A stretch of 64,000 nucleotides of DNA, from positions 124,001-188,000 of the forward strand of contig NZ_CAJYOJ010000060.1 in the NCBI RefSeq assembly GCF_913776295.1, written 5' to 3'. The notes under the pieces were generated by a model. It was given only the letters and a program-made list of their open reading frames with translations, was not told where the DNA came from and ran no database searches. This DNA comes from an uncultured Pedobacter sp. Lineage in GTDB: Bacteria > Bacteroidota > Bacteroidia > Sphingobacteriales > Sphingobacteriaceae. This document shows positions 26,332-36,610 of the stretch, in pieces; position 1 is the first letter of the stretch; each line of letters starts with the position of its first letter. Made by a program: the position numbers and the translations under genes.

Positions 26332-27135
26332 CTATTCAATGATAAACCGATCGGCGTCTTTTAAAAATGGAAACTGCCTCCTGATTTTCACCAGTTCTTC
26401 ATAATTGATACTGAAAGTGTACAAATCTTCGTCTTCGGGTTTGTAATAAACGGTATTACCGTATGGATCCAGACACATTGATAATCCGCTGTGGTAAACT
26501 TGGTTTCCATCATGCCCAACACGGTTTACGGCGATTACATAACTCTGGTTTTCAATCGCCCTTGCTGGAATCAGGGCCTTCCAGTGTGCCGATCGTTTAT
26601 CGGGCCAGCTGGCTACTAAAAGTAAGATATCATATTCTTCATCTACATTACGCAGCCAGACCGGAAAGCGCAGATCATAACAGATGGCTAACCTGATTTT
26701 CCATTCTTTGAGTTCAACAATGAGCTTTTCTTTACCCGGACTAAAGTGCTGATCTTCATTGCCCATGCCAAACAGGTGGCGTTTATCGTAATGCTGATGT
26801 TTGCCATCTGGCTCCATCCAGACCAGACGGTTAAAGTATTGGTTATTTTCCTTAATAATCAGGCTACCCGTAACCACGCAATTGTATTGATGAGCCATTT
26901 TCTGCATCCATTGCATCGTTTTACCACCCATTTCTTCTGCTAATGCTTCAGAGTTCATGCTAAAACCTGTATTGAACATTTCGGGTAAAATGATGATATC
27001 GGTTTTCTCCCTCACACCCATAGACAGTCTAAGCGACAGATTCAGCAGGTTTTTCTCAGTGTTTTCCCAGAAAAGATAGGCCTGAAAAACGGTTACTTTC
27101 AGATTTTCTATTTGGGTATAAACAGGTGCTTCCAT
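26332..27135 (-). CDS. Carbon-nitrogen hydrolase, omega-amidase (YafV/Nit2-like)
   Basis: A 267-residue nitrilase-fold hydrolase. The catalytic triad is seen: Glu in LPEMFNTGF, Lys in YDKRHLF and Cys152 in RLAICYDLRF. It is closest to omega-amidases that hydrolyse 2-oxoglutaramate and 2-oxosuccinamate to the oxoacids. The gene upstream encodes a KAT-type methionine/glutamine transaminase whose products are these amides, so the two form a glutamine transaminase-omega-amidase pair. It lies 20 bp downstream of that gene, on the same strand. Confidence 0.88.
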   Translation of the reverse strand: MEAPVYTQIENLKVTVFQAYLFWENTEKNLLNLSLRLSMGVREKTDIIILPEMFNTGFSMNSEALAEEMGGKTMQWMQKMAHQYNCVVTGSLIIKENNQYFNRLVWMEPDGKHQHYDKRHLFGMGNEDQHFSPGKEKLIVELKEWKIRLAICYDLRFPVWLRNVDEEYDILLLVASWPDKRSAHWKALIPARAIENQSYVIAVNRVGHDGNQVYHSGLSMCLDPYGNTVYYKPEDEDLYTFSINYEELVKIRRQFPFLKDADRFIIE

Positions 27136-27155
27136 GGTGTATCGGTTTAGTCTGG

Positions 27156-28301
27156 TTAAACGTTTTTTAATTTCCCGGCTGCCAGCGCGAGGGTATCATT
27201 TTCTTTGGCGAAGCAGAACCTGATGATTTTATGGTCAGTTGCCTTTTGATAGAATGCAGAAACCGGAATGGTGGCCACTCCAAATTCTTTGATCAATCTG
27301 ATGCTAAAATCGGTATCTTTTTCATCGCTGATATTGCTGTAGCTTGCACATTGAAAATACGAACCGTTACAAGGCAAAAGTTTAAAGCGGCTTTCAGCCA
27401 GAAGATTTCTAAAGTAATCCCTTTTTTGCTGAAAGAAACTGCCAATTTCGATATAATTTTTTGGTTCTTTAATGTATTCGGCAATGGCCTGCTGCATGGG
27501 ACTATTAACGCTGAAAACATTAAATTGGTGTACCTTTCTAAATTCTTTGGTCAAATCTTCCGGTGCAAGGCAATATCCCAGTTTCCATCCCGTAGCGTGC
27601 AAAAGTTTACCAAAAGAGGCTACGATGAAACTTCTCTGCCTTAATTCAGGATAGCACATTACACTCTGGTGCTTTTGTCCATCGTAAATCAGGTGTTCAT
27701 AAACCTCATCGCTTAAAATAATAATATCCGTACCGCTAATGAGTTTAATAAGGGATTTCATGTCATCTGACGATAAAATACTACCCGTCGGATTTTGTGG
27801 GGTATTTAAGATGATCATCCTGGTTTTTACCGTAAATAACTTTTTAACCATATCCCAGTCAATCGCATAATTCGGCGGGGCGAGTTCATAAGTTTTAACC
27901 AGTCCGCCTAAAAGTTTAATTGTTGGTGCATAGCTGTCGTAAGCCGGTTCAAAAATAATTACTTCATCACCTGCATGAATAATAGCGGCCAATGCAGTAA
28001 AAATTGCCTGTGTTCCACCCGCTGTAACCGTAATTTCATTTTCAGGATCATATTTGATATTATATAGTTTTTCAACTTTCTCTGCAATGGTTTCTTTTAA
28101 AAAAGTAGAACCAGGCATTGGTGCATATTGATTAAAACCATCTTTCATTGCTTTATTAACCAATTCCGTAAGTTTTGGATCACAGGCATAGTCCGGAAAT
28201 CCCTGGGAAAGATTAATGGCATCGTGTTCGGCGGCAAGTTTACTCATCACCGAAAAAATGGTGGTATTTACACCAGGAAGTTTAGATTGTATATGAAGCA
28301 T
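27156..28301 (-). CDS. Methionine/glutamine aminotransferase (KAT/YbdL-like)
   Basis: About 381 residues from the ATG at 28301. This start is chosen because the frame upstream (to 28400) has no family similarity and the conserved N-terminus (LPGVNTTIFSVMSKLAAEHDAINLSQGFPDY) begins here. It is a class I PLP transaminase with Lys232 in SFGKLLHATGWKLGYC and LSDEVYEHLIYDG at the cofactor pocket. Members transaminate methionine or kynurenine with glutamine as amino donor. With the omega-amidase next door the likely role is methionine salvage or Met/Gln transamination; the methionine synthesis genes lie 4-10 kb to the right. Confidence 0.9.
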   Translation of the reverse strand: MLHIQSKLPGVNTTIFSVMSKLAAEHDAINLSQGFPDYACDPKLTELVNKAMKDGFNQYAPMPGSTFLKETIAEKVEKLYNIKYDPENEITVTAGGTQAIFTALAAIIHAGDEVIIFEPAYDSYAPTIKLLGGLVKTYELAPPNYAIDWDMVKKLFTVKTRMIILNTPQNPTGSILSSDDMKSLIKLISGTDIIILSDEVYEHLIYDGQKHQSVMCYPELRQRSFIVASFGKLLHATGWKLGYCLAPEDLTKEFRKVHQFNVFSVNSPMQQAIAEYIKEPKNYIEIGSFFQQKRDYFRNLLAESRFKLLPCNGSYFQCASYSNISDEKDTDFSIRLIKEFGVATIPVSAFYQKATDHKIIRFCFAKENDTLALAAGKLKNV

Positions 28302-28517
28302 CTTATAAGCGAAAATAGGAAAAAAAAGCTTAAGACGTAAAAGCCCACTACCAAAAGCCGTTCTAAATGATTCTAAATATAAGTGATTGATTCTTTGCAA
28401 AGGGTTAAACGTCAGGATTAAGCTGCGTCAATCCAGCAATTGCCAGATGTTTAGCTTCGGTTGATTTATTCTGAAAATACCCGATAATTCTAAGATATGG
28501 CAATTACAGGGAAAAGA

Positions 28518-29744
28518 TCAGTGCCCTACAACAGTAGCATCTACCGATGCCTCGACTTCTTTGGTAATAAACCTGCTTCCGATCCATAAGCAAGCTAAAG
28601 CAATAAATGCGGCAACCGTCATCACCAATGGCATGGGTACCACTGAGTGTTCGCTAAATAAACTCACCATTACTGAAGCCAGCGCACCTAATCCCATTTG
28701 CAAAGCGCCCATTAAGGCCGAGGCACTACCGGCATTTTTAGAAAATGGGGCCAGTGATAAAGCTGCCGCATTCGGATTAATCAATCCGAGACAGGCTAAA
28801 AATAGCGCGATAAAACCAATGGTAGTGTACAAATCAAGCCAGTTATTTAAAGCAAAAATCAAAAATATTAAGCTGAAAATGCATTGGGCAATAAGCGCAT
28901 AAGTGACTATATTCTTGCTGGTAAACCATTTTAATATGAGGCTATTTATCTGACTGGAACCAATGAATGCTACTGATAACAAAGCGAAAATCCAACCATA
29001 CCCCGTTTTGCTTACCTCGTATATTTTCATAAACACCGTAGGAGATGAAGATACGTAAGCAAATAAACCTGAAAACGTGATCGAACTGATTAACGCATAG
29101 GTATAAAATTGAGGTTCTTTTAAAACCGTGAAAAAATTGGTCAGAATAGGTTTAGGCTTTAAAGAATAGCTGGGATCTGGTGTATAACTTTCGGGTAGTT
29201 TGAAAATGGAGGCCAGTAGCATTAAGATGGCCATTAAACCTAAAAACACAAACACATATTTCCAGCCTAAAGCCGAAATTAGATAGCCGCCAGCCGTTGG
29301 AGCTAGCATGGGCGAAACCGCAATCACCAACATCAGGGAGGCAAATACTTTTGGGCTTTCTTCTACCGAAAACAGATCCCTAACCATAGCAACCGAGGCT
29401 ACAGCTGTAGCACAGCTTCCGATAGCTTGTACGAACCGTAACAAGATTAACTGGTTTACATCGGTTACCGCTAAACATAAAAAAGAAGCGAAGATATAAA
29501 GCGCTAACCCGAAATATAGGGGTTTTTTCCTGCCAAATTTATCCAAAAGCGGCCCGTATAACAGCTGGCCAGCAGAAATCCCGATAAAAAAACTGGATAA
29601 AGATAGTGCCACAGTAGATTCGGTACTTTTTAAATCCTTTGCAATATCAACAAAACCAGGTAAGTACATATCAATAGAAAAAGGGCCAAGAGCAGCCAGT
29701 GAACCCAGAATAAGAATCAATAAAAAGTGTCGTTTTTTAGCCAT
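28518..29744 (-). CDS. Bcr/CflA-family drug efflux MFS transporter
   Basis: A 408-residue protein with twelve predicted membrane helices of the major facilitator superfamily (LILGSLAALGPFSIDMYLPGF at the start, which is the motif of Bcr/CflA members). LLYGPLLDKFGRKKPL is the A motif between helices 2 and 3. It probably exports drugs or other amphipathic compounds by proton antiport. The substrate is unknown. The promoter is not clear and the next gene is divergent. Confidence 0.88.
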   Translation of the reverse strand: MAKKRHFLLILILGSLAALGPFSIDMYLPGFVDIAKDLKSTESTVALSLSSFFIGISAGQLLYGPLLDKFGRKKPLYFGLALYIFASFLCLAVTDVNQLILLRFVQAIGSCATAVASVAMVRDLFSVEESPKVFASLMLVIAVSPMLAPTAGGYLISALGWKYVFVFLGLMAILMLLASIFKLPESYTPDPSYSLKPKPILTNFFTVLKEPQFYTYALISSITFSGLFAYVSSSPTVFMKIYEVSKTGYGWIFALLSVAFIGSSQINSLILKWFTSKNIVTYALIAQCIFSLIFLIFALNNWLDLYTTIGFIALFLACLGLINPNAAALSLAPFSKNAGSASALMGALQMGLGALASVMVSLFSEHSVVPMPLVMTVAAFIALACLWIGSRFITKEVEASVDATVVGH

Positions 29745-29925
29745 AGTCTGATTGTTTTTCGGAGGGGCAAAGATTGGTAGATTAAATTTGCTAACCTAAT
29801 TTAGAGGTTGATAGATTGTAAAATTGTGGTTTAGCATTATAGCGCAATTTGAATGATAATCAGCTTCCTGTTAAAAAGCATAATCTCTGCAATAATTCGC
29901 CAGATTATTTTTAGATTTATTGCCT

Positions 29926-30696
29926 ATGACTTTTAAGACAAAAGAAAGCCGTTTGCTGCTCGTTCTGGGTAGTTTCTTTGTAGCAAATGCTATACTATCA
30001 GAATTTATTGGTGTCAAACTATTCAGTGTTGAAGAAACTCTGGGCTTTAAAAAGTTCGATATCAATTTGTTTGGTGTTCCAAATCTGTCTTTTGTTATGT
30101 CTGCAGGGGTATTAACCTGGCCCATTATTTTCATTATGACAGACATTATAAACGAATATTTTGGGGTAAAACAGGTCCGTTTTTTATCTATCCTTACTTC
30201 TATTTTAATCGCTTTTGCTTTTTTGGTGGTTTGGGGATCGATGCATTTAAGTGCCGCTGATTTTTGGGTACACCAGAATATCAATGGCGAAGACCTGAAT
30301 ATGAATAATGCCTTCGCCGGGATTTTTGGACAAGGCATGTGGATTATCGCAGGTTCCATCACGGCTTTTATTATCGGGCAAATGGCTGACGTACTCATTT
30401 TCCATCGCATAAAAAAAATAACCGGAGAACGTGCTTTATGGCTGCGTGCAACCGGTTCTACATTGGTTTCTCAGCTGATCGACAGTTTTGTGGTGATTTT
30501 TATCGCATTTTATTTAAACCCGCAATACCACTACAGCTGGAAAATGGTTGCCGCAATTGGCCTTGTAAATTATACTTATAAGTTTATTGTGGCCATTTTA
30601 ATGACACCTATATTATACGTGGTGCATACCATCATTGATCGTTATTTAGGCAAAGATCTCGCGCACAAACTGATCAAAATGGCGGGCAGAGGATAA
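29926..30696 (+). CDS. Queuosine-precursor transporter (YhhQ/VUT family)
   Basis: About 256 residues from the ATG at 29926 (the frame opens with a TTG at 29920, less likely). Six membrane helices, and the family motif IIFIMTDIINEYFGVKQVRFL, whose Asp and Asn are conserved, together with GSTLVSQLIDSFVVIFIAFYL near the C-terminus, identify the VUT/YhhQ family (DUF165) that imports preQ0 or preQ1 for queuosine. No preQ1 riboswitch was recognised upstream. The neighbours do not include other queuosine genes. Confidence 0.9.
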   Translation: MTFKTKESRLLLVLGSFFVANAILSEFIGVKLFSVEETLGFKKFDINLFGVPNLSFVMSAGVLTWPIIFIMTDIINEYFGVKQVRFLSILTSILIAFAFLVVWGSMHLSAADFWVHQNINGEDLNMNNAFAGIFGQGMWIIAGSITAFIIGQMADVLIFHRIKKITGERALWLRATGSTLVSQLIDSFVVIFIAFYLNPQYHYSWKMVAAIGLVNYTYKFIVAILMTPILYVVHTIIDRYLGKDLAHKLIKMAGRG

Positions 30697-30724
30697 ATAT
30701 GGCAAATACCGAATCAGCTGATTG

Positions 30725-31147
30725 ATGAAAAATATCTTAATGCTACTGGCCGTTTTTTCTTTATTTTCTTGTACGAATAACGATGAAAACAGAAAAAATT
30801 CTGCTCTAAACATCCAGGGGACCTGGCAGTTGATTTCAGCTACAACTATAGAGAATGGAACCAGTCAAACGACTGATTATTCCGGAAAGCTCAAAATGAT
30901 CAAGTTATTTAATCATACACATTTTGCTTTTTTGAAACATAGTCTTGACCCGAAGGATAGCATCAGTTTTGATGCGGGAGGAGGAACTTTTATTTTAAAC
31001 GACGATAATTATGTTGAAAAACTTGAATATTATAAAAGCAAAGATTGGGAAGGCAAAATATTTAAGTTTAAGCTAGCCATCCATAATGATACTTTGATAC
31101 AGAAAGGCATAGAGAAAGTAGAAAAGGCTGGAGGAGATCGTGTGTAA
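30725..31147 (+). CDS. Small lipoprotein of unknown function
   Basis: About 140 residues from the ATG at 30725. The lipobox FSLFSCTNND follows a hydrophobic helix. The remainder (IQGTWQLISAT, and GKLKMIKLFNHTHFAFLK) has the 'GTWxL' start and FNxTHF strand of lipocalin-like or DUF4488-type small lipoproteins. It lies 28 bp after the transporter gene but is not clearly part of its function. Confidence 0.7.
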   Translation: MKNILMLLAVFSLFSCTNNDENRKNSALNIQGTWQLISATTIENGTSQTTDYSGKLKMIKLFNHTHFAFLKHSLDPKDSISFDAGGGTFILNDDNYVEKLEYYKSKDWEGKIFKFKLAIHNDTLIQKGIEKVEKAGGDRV

Positions 31148-31293
31148 TCATCAAAAAATATATTTAAATAAAACAGTAGCTATTTATTCAATTCGGCTTA
31201 TTCTAATAAAATACTTCAAAACTTTCCTCATGATTATCAATTTCCAAAGAAACGAAAACTAAAATATCTACTGTTCTTAAATCAATCATTGTG

Positions 31294-31324
31294 TTGTTTT
31301 ATTTTAAAACATATTGTATCTTTG
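31294..31324 (+). promoter_or_regulatory. Promoter and overlapping palindrome of the Panacea antitoxin gene
   Basis: TTG at 31294-31296 and TATCTTTG at 31317-31324 with a 20 bp spacer fit the -33/-7 consensus. Between them lies TGTTTTA-TTT-TAAAACA (31295-31311), a perfect 7-3-7 palindrome, as expected of an operator for autoregulation by the antitoxin. The predicted start site falls near the ATG at 31329, so the mRNA may be leaderless. Confidence 0.55.
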
Positions 31325-31328
31325 GGTT

Positions 31329-32126
31329 ATGGGATATGAACTATCAAAAAAAGAAATTGGCGAAAGAATAGCTAATTTACGTTTGCAAAAAGGTTTCTCT
31401 CAGGAAGATTTAGCAAAAAGTATTGGCATTTCAAGGCCGTCCTTAACGCAGATGGAGTTGGGTAATCGCGGCGTGAGTTTAAGTGAAATGCAAAAACTGT
31501 CTATAACGCTGGGCTTTTCCCTGGATGACTTTATAACCAAAGATTTTCTGGCGAACCAAAGTCTGCAGCCATCTGATCTCTCACACGGCGAGATTACAGA
31601 AGAACGTATTTCTGTGCGGGCCTTAAATATCAATAAGTTTAAAAATGTTTTGCTTTACATTTTAGAGCGTTGTGCCGGTAAACCTAATGTTGGTGAAACT
31701 GTACTGTATAAACTCCTTTATTTTTCTGATTTTAATTATTATGAATTGTACGAAGAGCATTTAACGGGTGCTAAGTATAAAAAATTGCCTTATGGCCCTG
31801 TTCCCCAGAAATTAGATGCTATTATTAATCAAATGATAGATGCCAATCAGCTTCAACGGATCAAAACAGAATTTAAAGGTTATCCGCAAAAGCGTTATCT
31901 GCCACTTGAAAAAGCTGATTTAACCGTACTTAAAGCCAGCGAAAAAGATGTTATAGATAAAGTTATCGAACAAATGAGCGATTGGTCGGCCACAGCCATA
32001 AGCGATTACTCACATAAAGATTTACCCTGGGAAGTTACAGAAGATGGGAAGGATATTAATTACGAACTCGCATTCTACAGAGAGTTGCCCTATTCTGTAA
32101 GAGTATACGACGAAGATGAGAATTAA
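31329..32126 (+). CDS. XRE-helix-turn-helix antitoxin with Panacea/SocA-like domain
   Basis: About 265 residues from the ATG at 31329 (upstream frame is not preferred, since it lies in the promoter). An XRE-type helix-turn-helix (about 5-60; RIANLRLQKGFSQEDLAKS) is fused to a C-terminal Panacea/SocA-like domain (about 110-260) with LLYFSDFNYYELYEEHLTGA and YKKLPYGPVPQ. Panacea proteins are promiscuous antitoxins that neutralise many unrelated toxins. Here the partner, 3 bp downstream, is a RelE/ParE-like toxin gene, which is interrupted by a stop codon. Confidence 0.88.
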   Translation: MGYELSKKEIGERIANLRLQKGFSQEDLAKSIGISRPSLTQMELGNRGVSLSEMQKLSITLGFSLDDFITKDFLANQSLQPSDLSHGEITEERISVRALNINKFKNVLLYILERCAGKPNVGETVLYKLLYFSDFNYYELYEEHLTGAKYKKLPYGPVPQKLDAIINQMIDANQLQRIKTEFKGYPQKRYLPLEKADLTVLKASEKDVIDKVIEQMSDWSATAISDYSHKDLPWEVTEDGKDINYELAFYRELPYSVRVYDEDEN

Positions 32127-32129
32127 TAT

Positions 32130-32450
32130 ATGTATTTCGATTCACTTACCGAATTTAATAGGGGTTTGAAATTTCTATTAAAAAAGTATAGAACACTAAA
32201 TGATGATCTGGAAATGGTAAAGACGATTATAAATGTTAGGCCAAGTCAGCAACCACCATTTAGCTATACCATAGATAACTTAGGTATCAATACATGCGTT
32301 ATTAAAGTAAAAAAGATGGCCTGTAAATCTTTAAAAGGCCGTGGAGTAAACTCTGGTTTGAGATTGATTTAGGCCTATTTCGAAGAAGAAAAGAAGATCG
32401 TTTTTATTGAGCTTTATCATAAAAATGATAAGGAAAATGAAGACCGATAG
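32130..32450 (+). pseudogene. RelE/ParE-like toxin gene interrupted by an in-frame amber codon
   Basis: The frame starts at ATG 32130, 3 bp after the antitoxin stop, and runs 80 codons to TAG at 32370-32372, then continues open for 25 codons (AYFEEEKKIVFIELYHKNDK and on) to TAG at 32448. The first part (FNRGLKFLLKKYRTLNDDLE, ending KGRGVNSGLRLI) plus the tail (LYHKNDKEN) is the usual RelE/ParE superfamily toxin of about 105 residues in Bacteroidota. The single TAG sits where family members have an aromatic or hydrophobic residue, so a Tyr codon TAT or TAC to TAG change is likely. The last strands, which hold catalytic residues, would be lost. Confidence 0.75.
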
Positions 32451-32479
32451 CGTATTTTAGAAAATTTTAAATCATGTAA

Positions 32480-32502
32480 AAGGCCGGAATCGCTCCGACC
32501 TT
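32480..32502 (-). terminator. Intrinsic terminator after hom
   Basis: AAGGCCGGA-ATCGC-TCCGACCTT forms a hairpin with one G-U wobble. On the minus strand it is followed by TTTTACATG; on the plus strand by TTTGTA. It may stop the methionine operon and the toxin transcript from opposite sides. Confidence 0.55.
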
Positions 32503-32549
32503 TGTACTTAACAACAAAACAAATAAAAAAAATAATCCTAAAAAATAAA

Positions 32550-33794
32550 TTAAAGGCTGGCCAGTTCTGCGGCAAAAACATTTTCACTTAATTGCTCCTG
32601 TTTGTAAATTTGTCTGCCGGTGTAAGCCACAAACACAGATGGGTCTAAAAGCAAATCGCGGTTTTTAATTAAACTTTCTAACTTAACCGTACCCACCACA
32701 TATTTATAACTGCTGGCCGCATAACGCTCGCTAATGTGGTCAAATTCCAATAATGTAATCAGATCTTCATCTGAATAACGCAAGTAAACTTCCAAAAGAA
32801 TTTCTTCTGTATGTTTTACACCATTTTCTGAGTGATATTTTTTGTATTCATACCGGTAATCGTAACGTAATGCGGCGATATCAGATAATACGGCAGCACC
32901 GGTAGGGTGGCCACCAGCCCCTTTACCGTAGAAAAACTGTTTGTCGGCAAAAGCCGCCTGAACGGCCACAGCATTGTATTCGTTTTCTACATTGTACAGA
33001 AAATCATCTTTCGCTACGAGTTTAGGTAGTACATAGGTCACAATATCCTTCGTATTTACTTTACGCGCGGTAGGAACCAGTTTAATTTTGAAATTTTTCT
33101 CACGGGCATATTTAATATCATGGTTGGATAGGTTCTGTATACCAATGTTTAAAATGGCGTCAGGATTGACAAATAAACCATAGGCATGGGCAGTAGCAAT
33201 AGCCAGTTTGTATTTCGGATCGTAACCTCCAACATCTAAAATTGGATCAGTTTCAGCGAAACCTAAGTCCTGAGCTTCCTTTAATGCAGAATCGTAACTT
33301 TGGTTCTCGTTAAATATTTTCGACAGGATGTAATTGGATGAACCATTAAAAATTCCGCTCAACGCATGGAACAATTCATTGTCGTAGTATTCTTCCAAAT
33401 TACGGATAATCGGAATACTGCCACAAACGGCACCTTCATATAGTAAGGATGTACCATACTTCTGTTGAAGATCCACCAATTCTTTTAAGTGTGTAGCGAT
33501 CATTTTTTTATTCGCAGAGACCACATTTTTACCGTTTTTTAATGCGGTAGTTACAATTTCATAGGCCGCGTCAGCATCATTGATCAGTTCAACAATGGTA
33601 TTGATCTCTGTATTGTTCAGTATTTCATTACGATCAGTAGTAAACAGATCCTTATTCAAGGTGCGCTTTTTTCGGGGATCTTTTATCGCGATTTTAATGA
33701 TCTCCAGGTTAAGGCTCTGGCTTTGGATGATATCCAACAAACCTTGTCCTACAACACCAAAACCAAATAAACCGATTTTTAAATTCTTACTCAT
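32550..33794 (-). CDS. Homoserine dehydrogenase
   Basis: A 414-residue oxidoreductase that reduces aspartate semialdehyde to homoserine, the branch point to methionine and threonine. The Rossmann motif GFGVVGQGLL lies at residues 10-19; VVSANKKMIA, GSSNYILSKIF and the substrate-binding DPILDVGGYDPKYKLAI follow. The C-terminus has no ACT domain by eye, so feedback control by threonine is unlikely. It ends the minus-strand operon metY, metX, hom, whose leader has a SAM-I riboswitch. Confidence 0.92.
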   Translation of the reverse strand: MSKNLKIGLFGFGVVGQGLLDIIQSQSLNLEIIKIAIKDPRKKRTLNKDLFTTDRNEILNNTEINTIVELINDADAAYEIVTTALKNGKNVVSANKKMIATHLKELVDLQQKYGTSLLYEGAVCGSIPIIRNLEEYYDNELFHALSGIFNGSSNYILSKIFNENQSYDSALKEAQDLGFAETDPILDVGGYDPKYKLAIATAHAYGLFVNPDAILNIGIQNLSNHDIKYAREKNFKIKLVPTARKVNTKDIVTYVLPKLVAKDDFLYNVENEYNAVAVQAAFADKQFFYGKGAGGHPTGAAVLSDIAALRYDYRYEYKKYHSENGVKHTEEILLEVYLRYSDEDLITLLEFDHISERYAASSYKYVVGTVKLESLIKNRDLLLDPSVFVAYTGRQIYKQEQLSENVFAAELASL

Positions 33795-33926
33795 TATTTT
33801 AAAGTGATTAAACAGATAGGTCGATTACACCGATATAGCTGTTCTTATTTTTGTAATTTGTTTTAAATTTTTATGTGAGTATCCAGTTTTCATCTTCAAC
33901 CTTTATACCCTCTACCTTATATCTTT

Positions 33927-34985
33927 CTAAGCGGTATGCTGTAATTTGATGATCTTTTTATTACGGCTTTCTTTCATAAAGTTTCCGATTACATTGGTCA
34001 ATGCATTCGTTTCGATTAAAAAACCATCATGCCCATAGTCAGAATGCAAAGCAATAAATTCTGCTCCAGGAATATGATCGGCCAGGTACTGCTGTTCCGA
34101 AAGTGGAAACAATACATCGTTTTCTATTCCGATAACCAGTGTATTCGCGGTAATTAATTTTAAAGCATCGCCAATACTTTTGCGGTTGCGGCCTACGTTA
34201 TGGCTATCCATTGCTTTGGTTAAATAATAATAGCTGTAAGCATTAAAACGATTGATCAGTTTTTCTCCCTGATAATTTTGGTAAGAAGACGACCTGAAAT
34301 TGTCTGTTTTATCGTTTACACTTTCTACCTGTGTACTGCCATAAGCACTGTAGGTTCTATAACTTAACAGTGCGATACTACGTGCCGTTTTTAAACCTTT
34401 ACTGCCACCGTTAGGTTGGTTGGCATAAAAAGTCCTGTCAGTGGTAATGGCCAAACGCTGACTTTCATTAAAAGCAATGCCCCATGGAGAATGTGCTGCA
34501 TTAGTAGCAATTAAAATCAGGTTTTCTATTTTATTCGGTTCCGAAATACTCCATTCCACAGCTTGCTGCCCGCCTAAAGAACCACCAATTAACAATTTTA
34601 TATCGTCAACACCCAAATGCGAAGCCAATAATTGGTGTGCAGATACTAAATCGCGAATGGTAAATTGCGGAAAAGAAAGATAATAAGGTAAACCTGTTAC
34701 CGGATTATTGCTTAGTGGATTGGTGCTGCCATAGTGAGACCCTAACACATTGGCGCATACAATATAATGCTCTTCAGGATTAAACAACGCCTTTCGCCCA
34801 AACAAACCTTCCCACCATTCAAAAACATCAGCATTAGCTGTTAGTGCATGGCAAACCCAGATCACATTATCTTTAGCTGCATTTAGCTTTCCATAAGTTT
34901 GATAAGCAATTTGTAGGTTTCGGATTTTCTTTCCACTTTCTAATTTAAACTGTTTGTTATGATTATATATTGATGCTGTACTCAT
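33927..34985 (-). CDS. metX: Homoserine O-acetyltransferase
   Basis: A 352-residue alpha/beta-hydrolase-fold enzyme that acetylates homoserine from acetyl-CoA. The nucleophile elbow GGSLGGQQAVEWS has Ser136; the C-terminal HSDYGHDGFL supplies the catalytic His. LGSHYGSTNPLS is the family oxyanion/substrate region. It overlaps functionally with MetY, which uses its product. The position between hom and metY in one transcript, with gaps of 132 and 30 bp, is the usual Bacteroidota order. Confidence 0.94.
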   Translation of the reverse strand: MSTASIYNHNKQFKLESGKKIRNLQIAYQTYGKLNAAKDNVIWVCHALTANADVFEWWEGLFGRKALFNPEEHYIVCANVLGSHYGSTNPLSNNPVTGLPYYLSFPQFTIRDLVSAHQLLASHLGVDDIKLLIGGSLGGQQAVEWSISEPNKIENLILIATNAAHSPWGIAFNESQRLAITTDRTFYANQPNGGSKGLKTARSIALLSYRTYSAYGSTQVESVNDKTDNFRSSSYQNYQGEKLINRFNAYSYYYLTKAMDSHNVGRNRKSIGDALKLITANTLVIGIENDVLFPLSEQQYLADHIPGAEFIALHSDYGHDGFLIETNALTNVIGNFMKESRNKKIIKLQHTA

Positions 34986-35015
34986 TGTTTTGTTGTGTTC
35001 GGAAAATAAATGGGC

Positions 35016-36406
<1,391 letters not shown>

Positions 36407-36417
36407 TGCAGGGCGTA

Positions 36418-36433
36418 TCCCAATGGTTTGGGA
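36418..36433 (-). promoter_or_regulatory. Hairpin in the metY leader (1)
   Basis: TCCCAA-TGGT-TTGGGA is a perfect 6-4-6 hairpin about 40 nt after the stop of the small Cys-rich ORF. No T-run follows, so it is not an ordinary terminator. Confidence 0.35.
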
Positions 36434-36473
36434 CCTTCCAGTTTGAAAGAAACAAAAGAGGAAGATTTTTAAA

Positions 36474-36602
36474 TTACCGTATGCAACAGCACATACATCC
36501 CATGGCAGGACTATGGTAACAAGCAATAGAAACAGTAAGTTGTTTCACCGTTTTCAGTTCAGCAGCAGGTTCGCTTAGCGATCGAAGATTTAATGTTTTC
36601 AT
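36474..36602 (-). CDS. Small Met/Cys-rich leader ORF (42 aa) between SAM riboswitch and metY
   Basis: An ATG at 36602, 8 nt downstream of the aptamer, opens 42 codons to TAA at 36476-36474. The product has a charged first half (MKTLNLRSLSEPAAELKTVK) and ends in MGCMCCCIR, with five Cys (28, 36, 38, 39, 40) and two Met nearby. A run of Cys and Met codons at the end of a short ORF ahead of sulfur-metabolism genes resembles the polycysteine upstream ORFs that mediate cysteine-responsive attenuation in mycobacteria. Whether it is translated here is not known; coding potential is inferred from its place and composition. Confidence 0.55.
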   Translation of the reverse strand: MKTLNLRSLSEPAAELKTVKQLTVSIACYHSPAMGCMCCCIR

Positions 36603-36610
36603 CAGTTATA

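Noticed and set aside
29745..29919. preQ1 riboswitch ahead of the queuosine-precursor transporter
   Set aside because: Agaggttgatag is only superficially like the aptamer, and the conserved pseudoknot partner is missing.
29871..30410. 179-residue minus-strand frame
   Set aside because: It lies opposite the VUT-family transporter gene, whose membrane helices and motif are clear on the plus strand.
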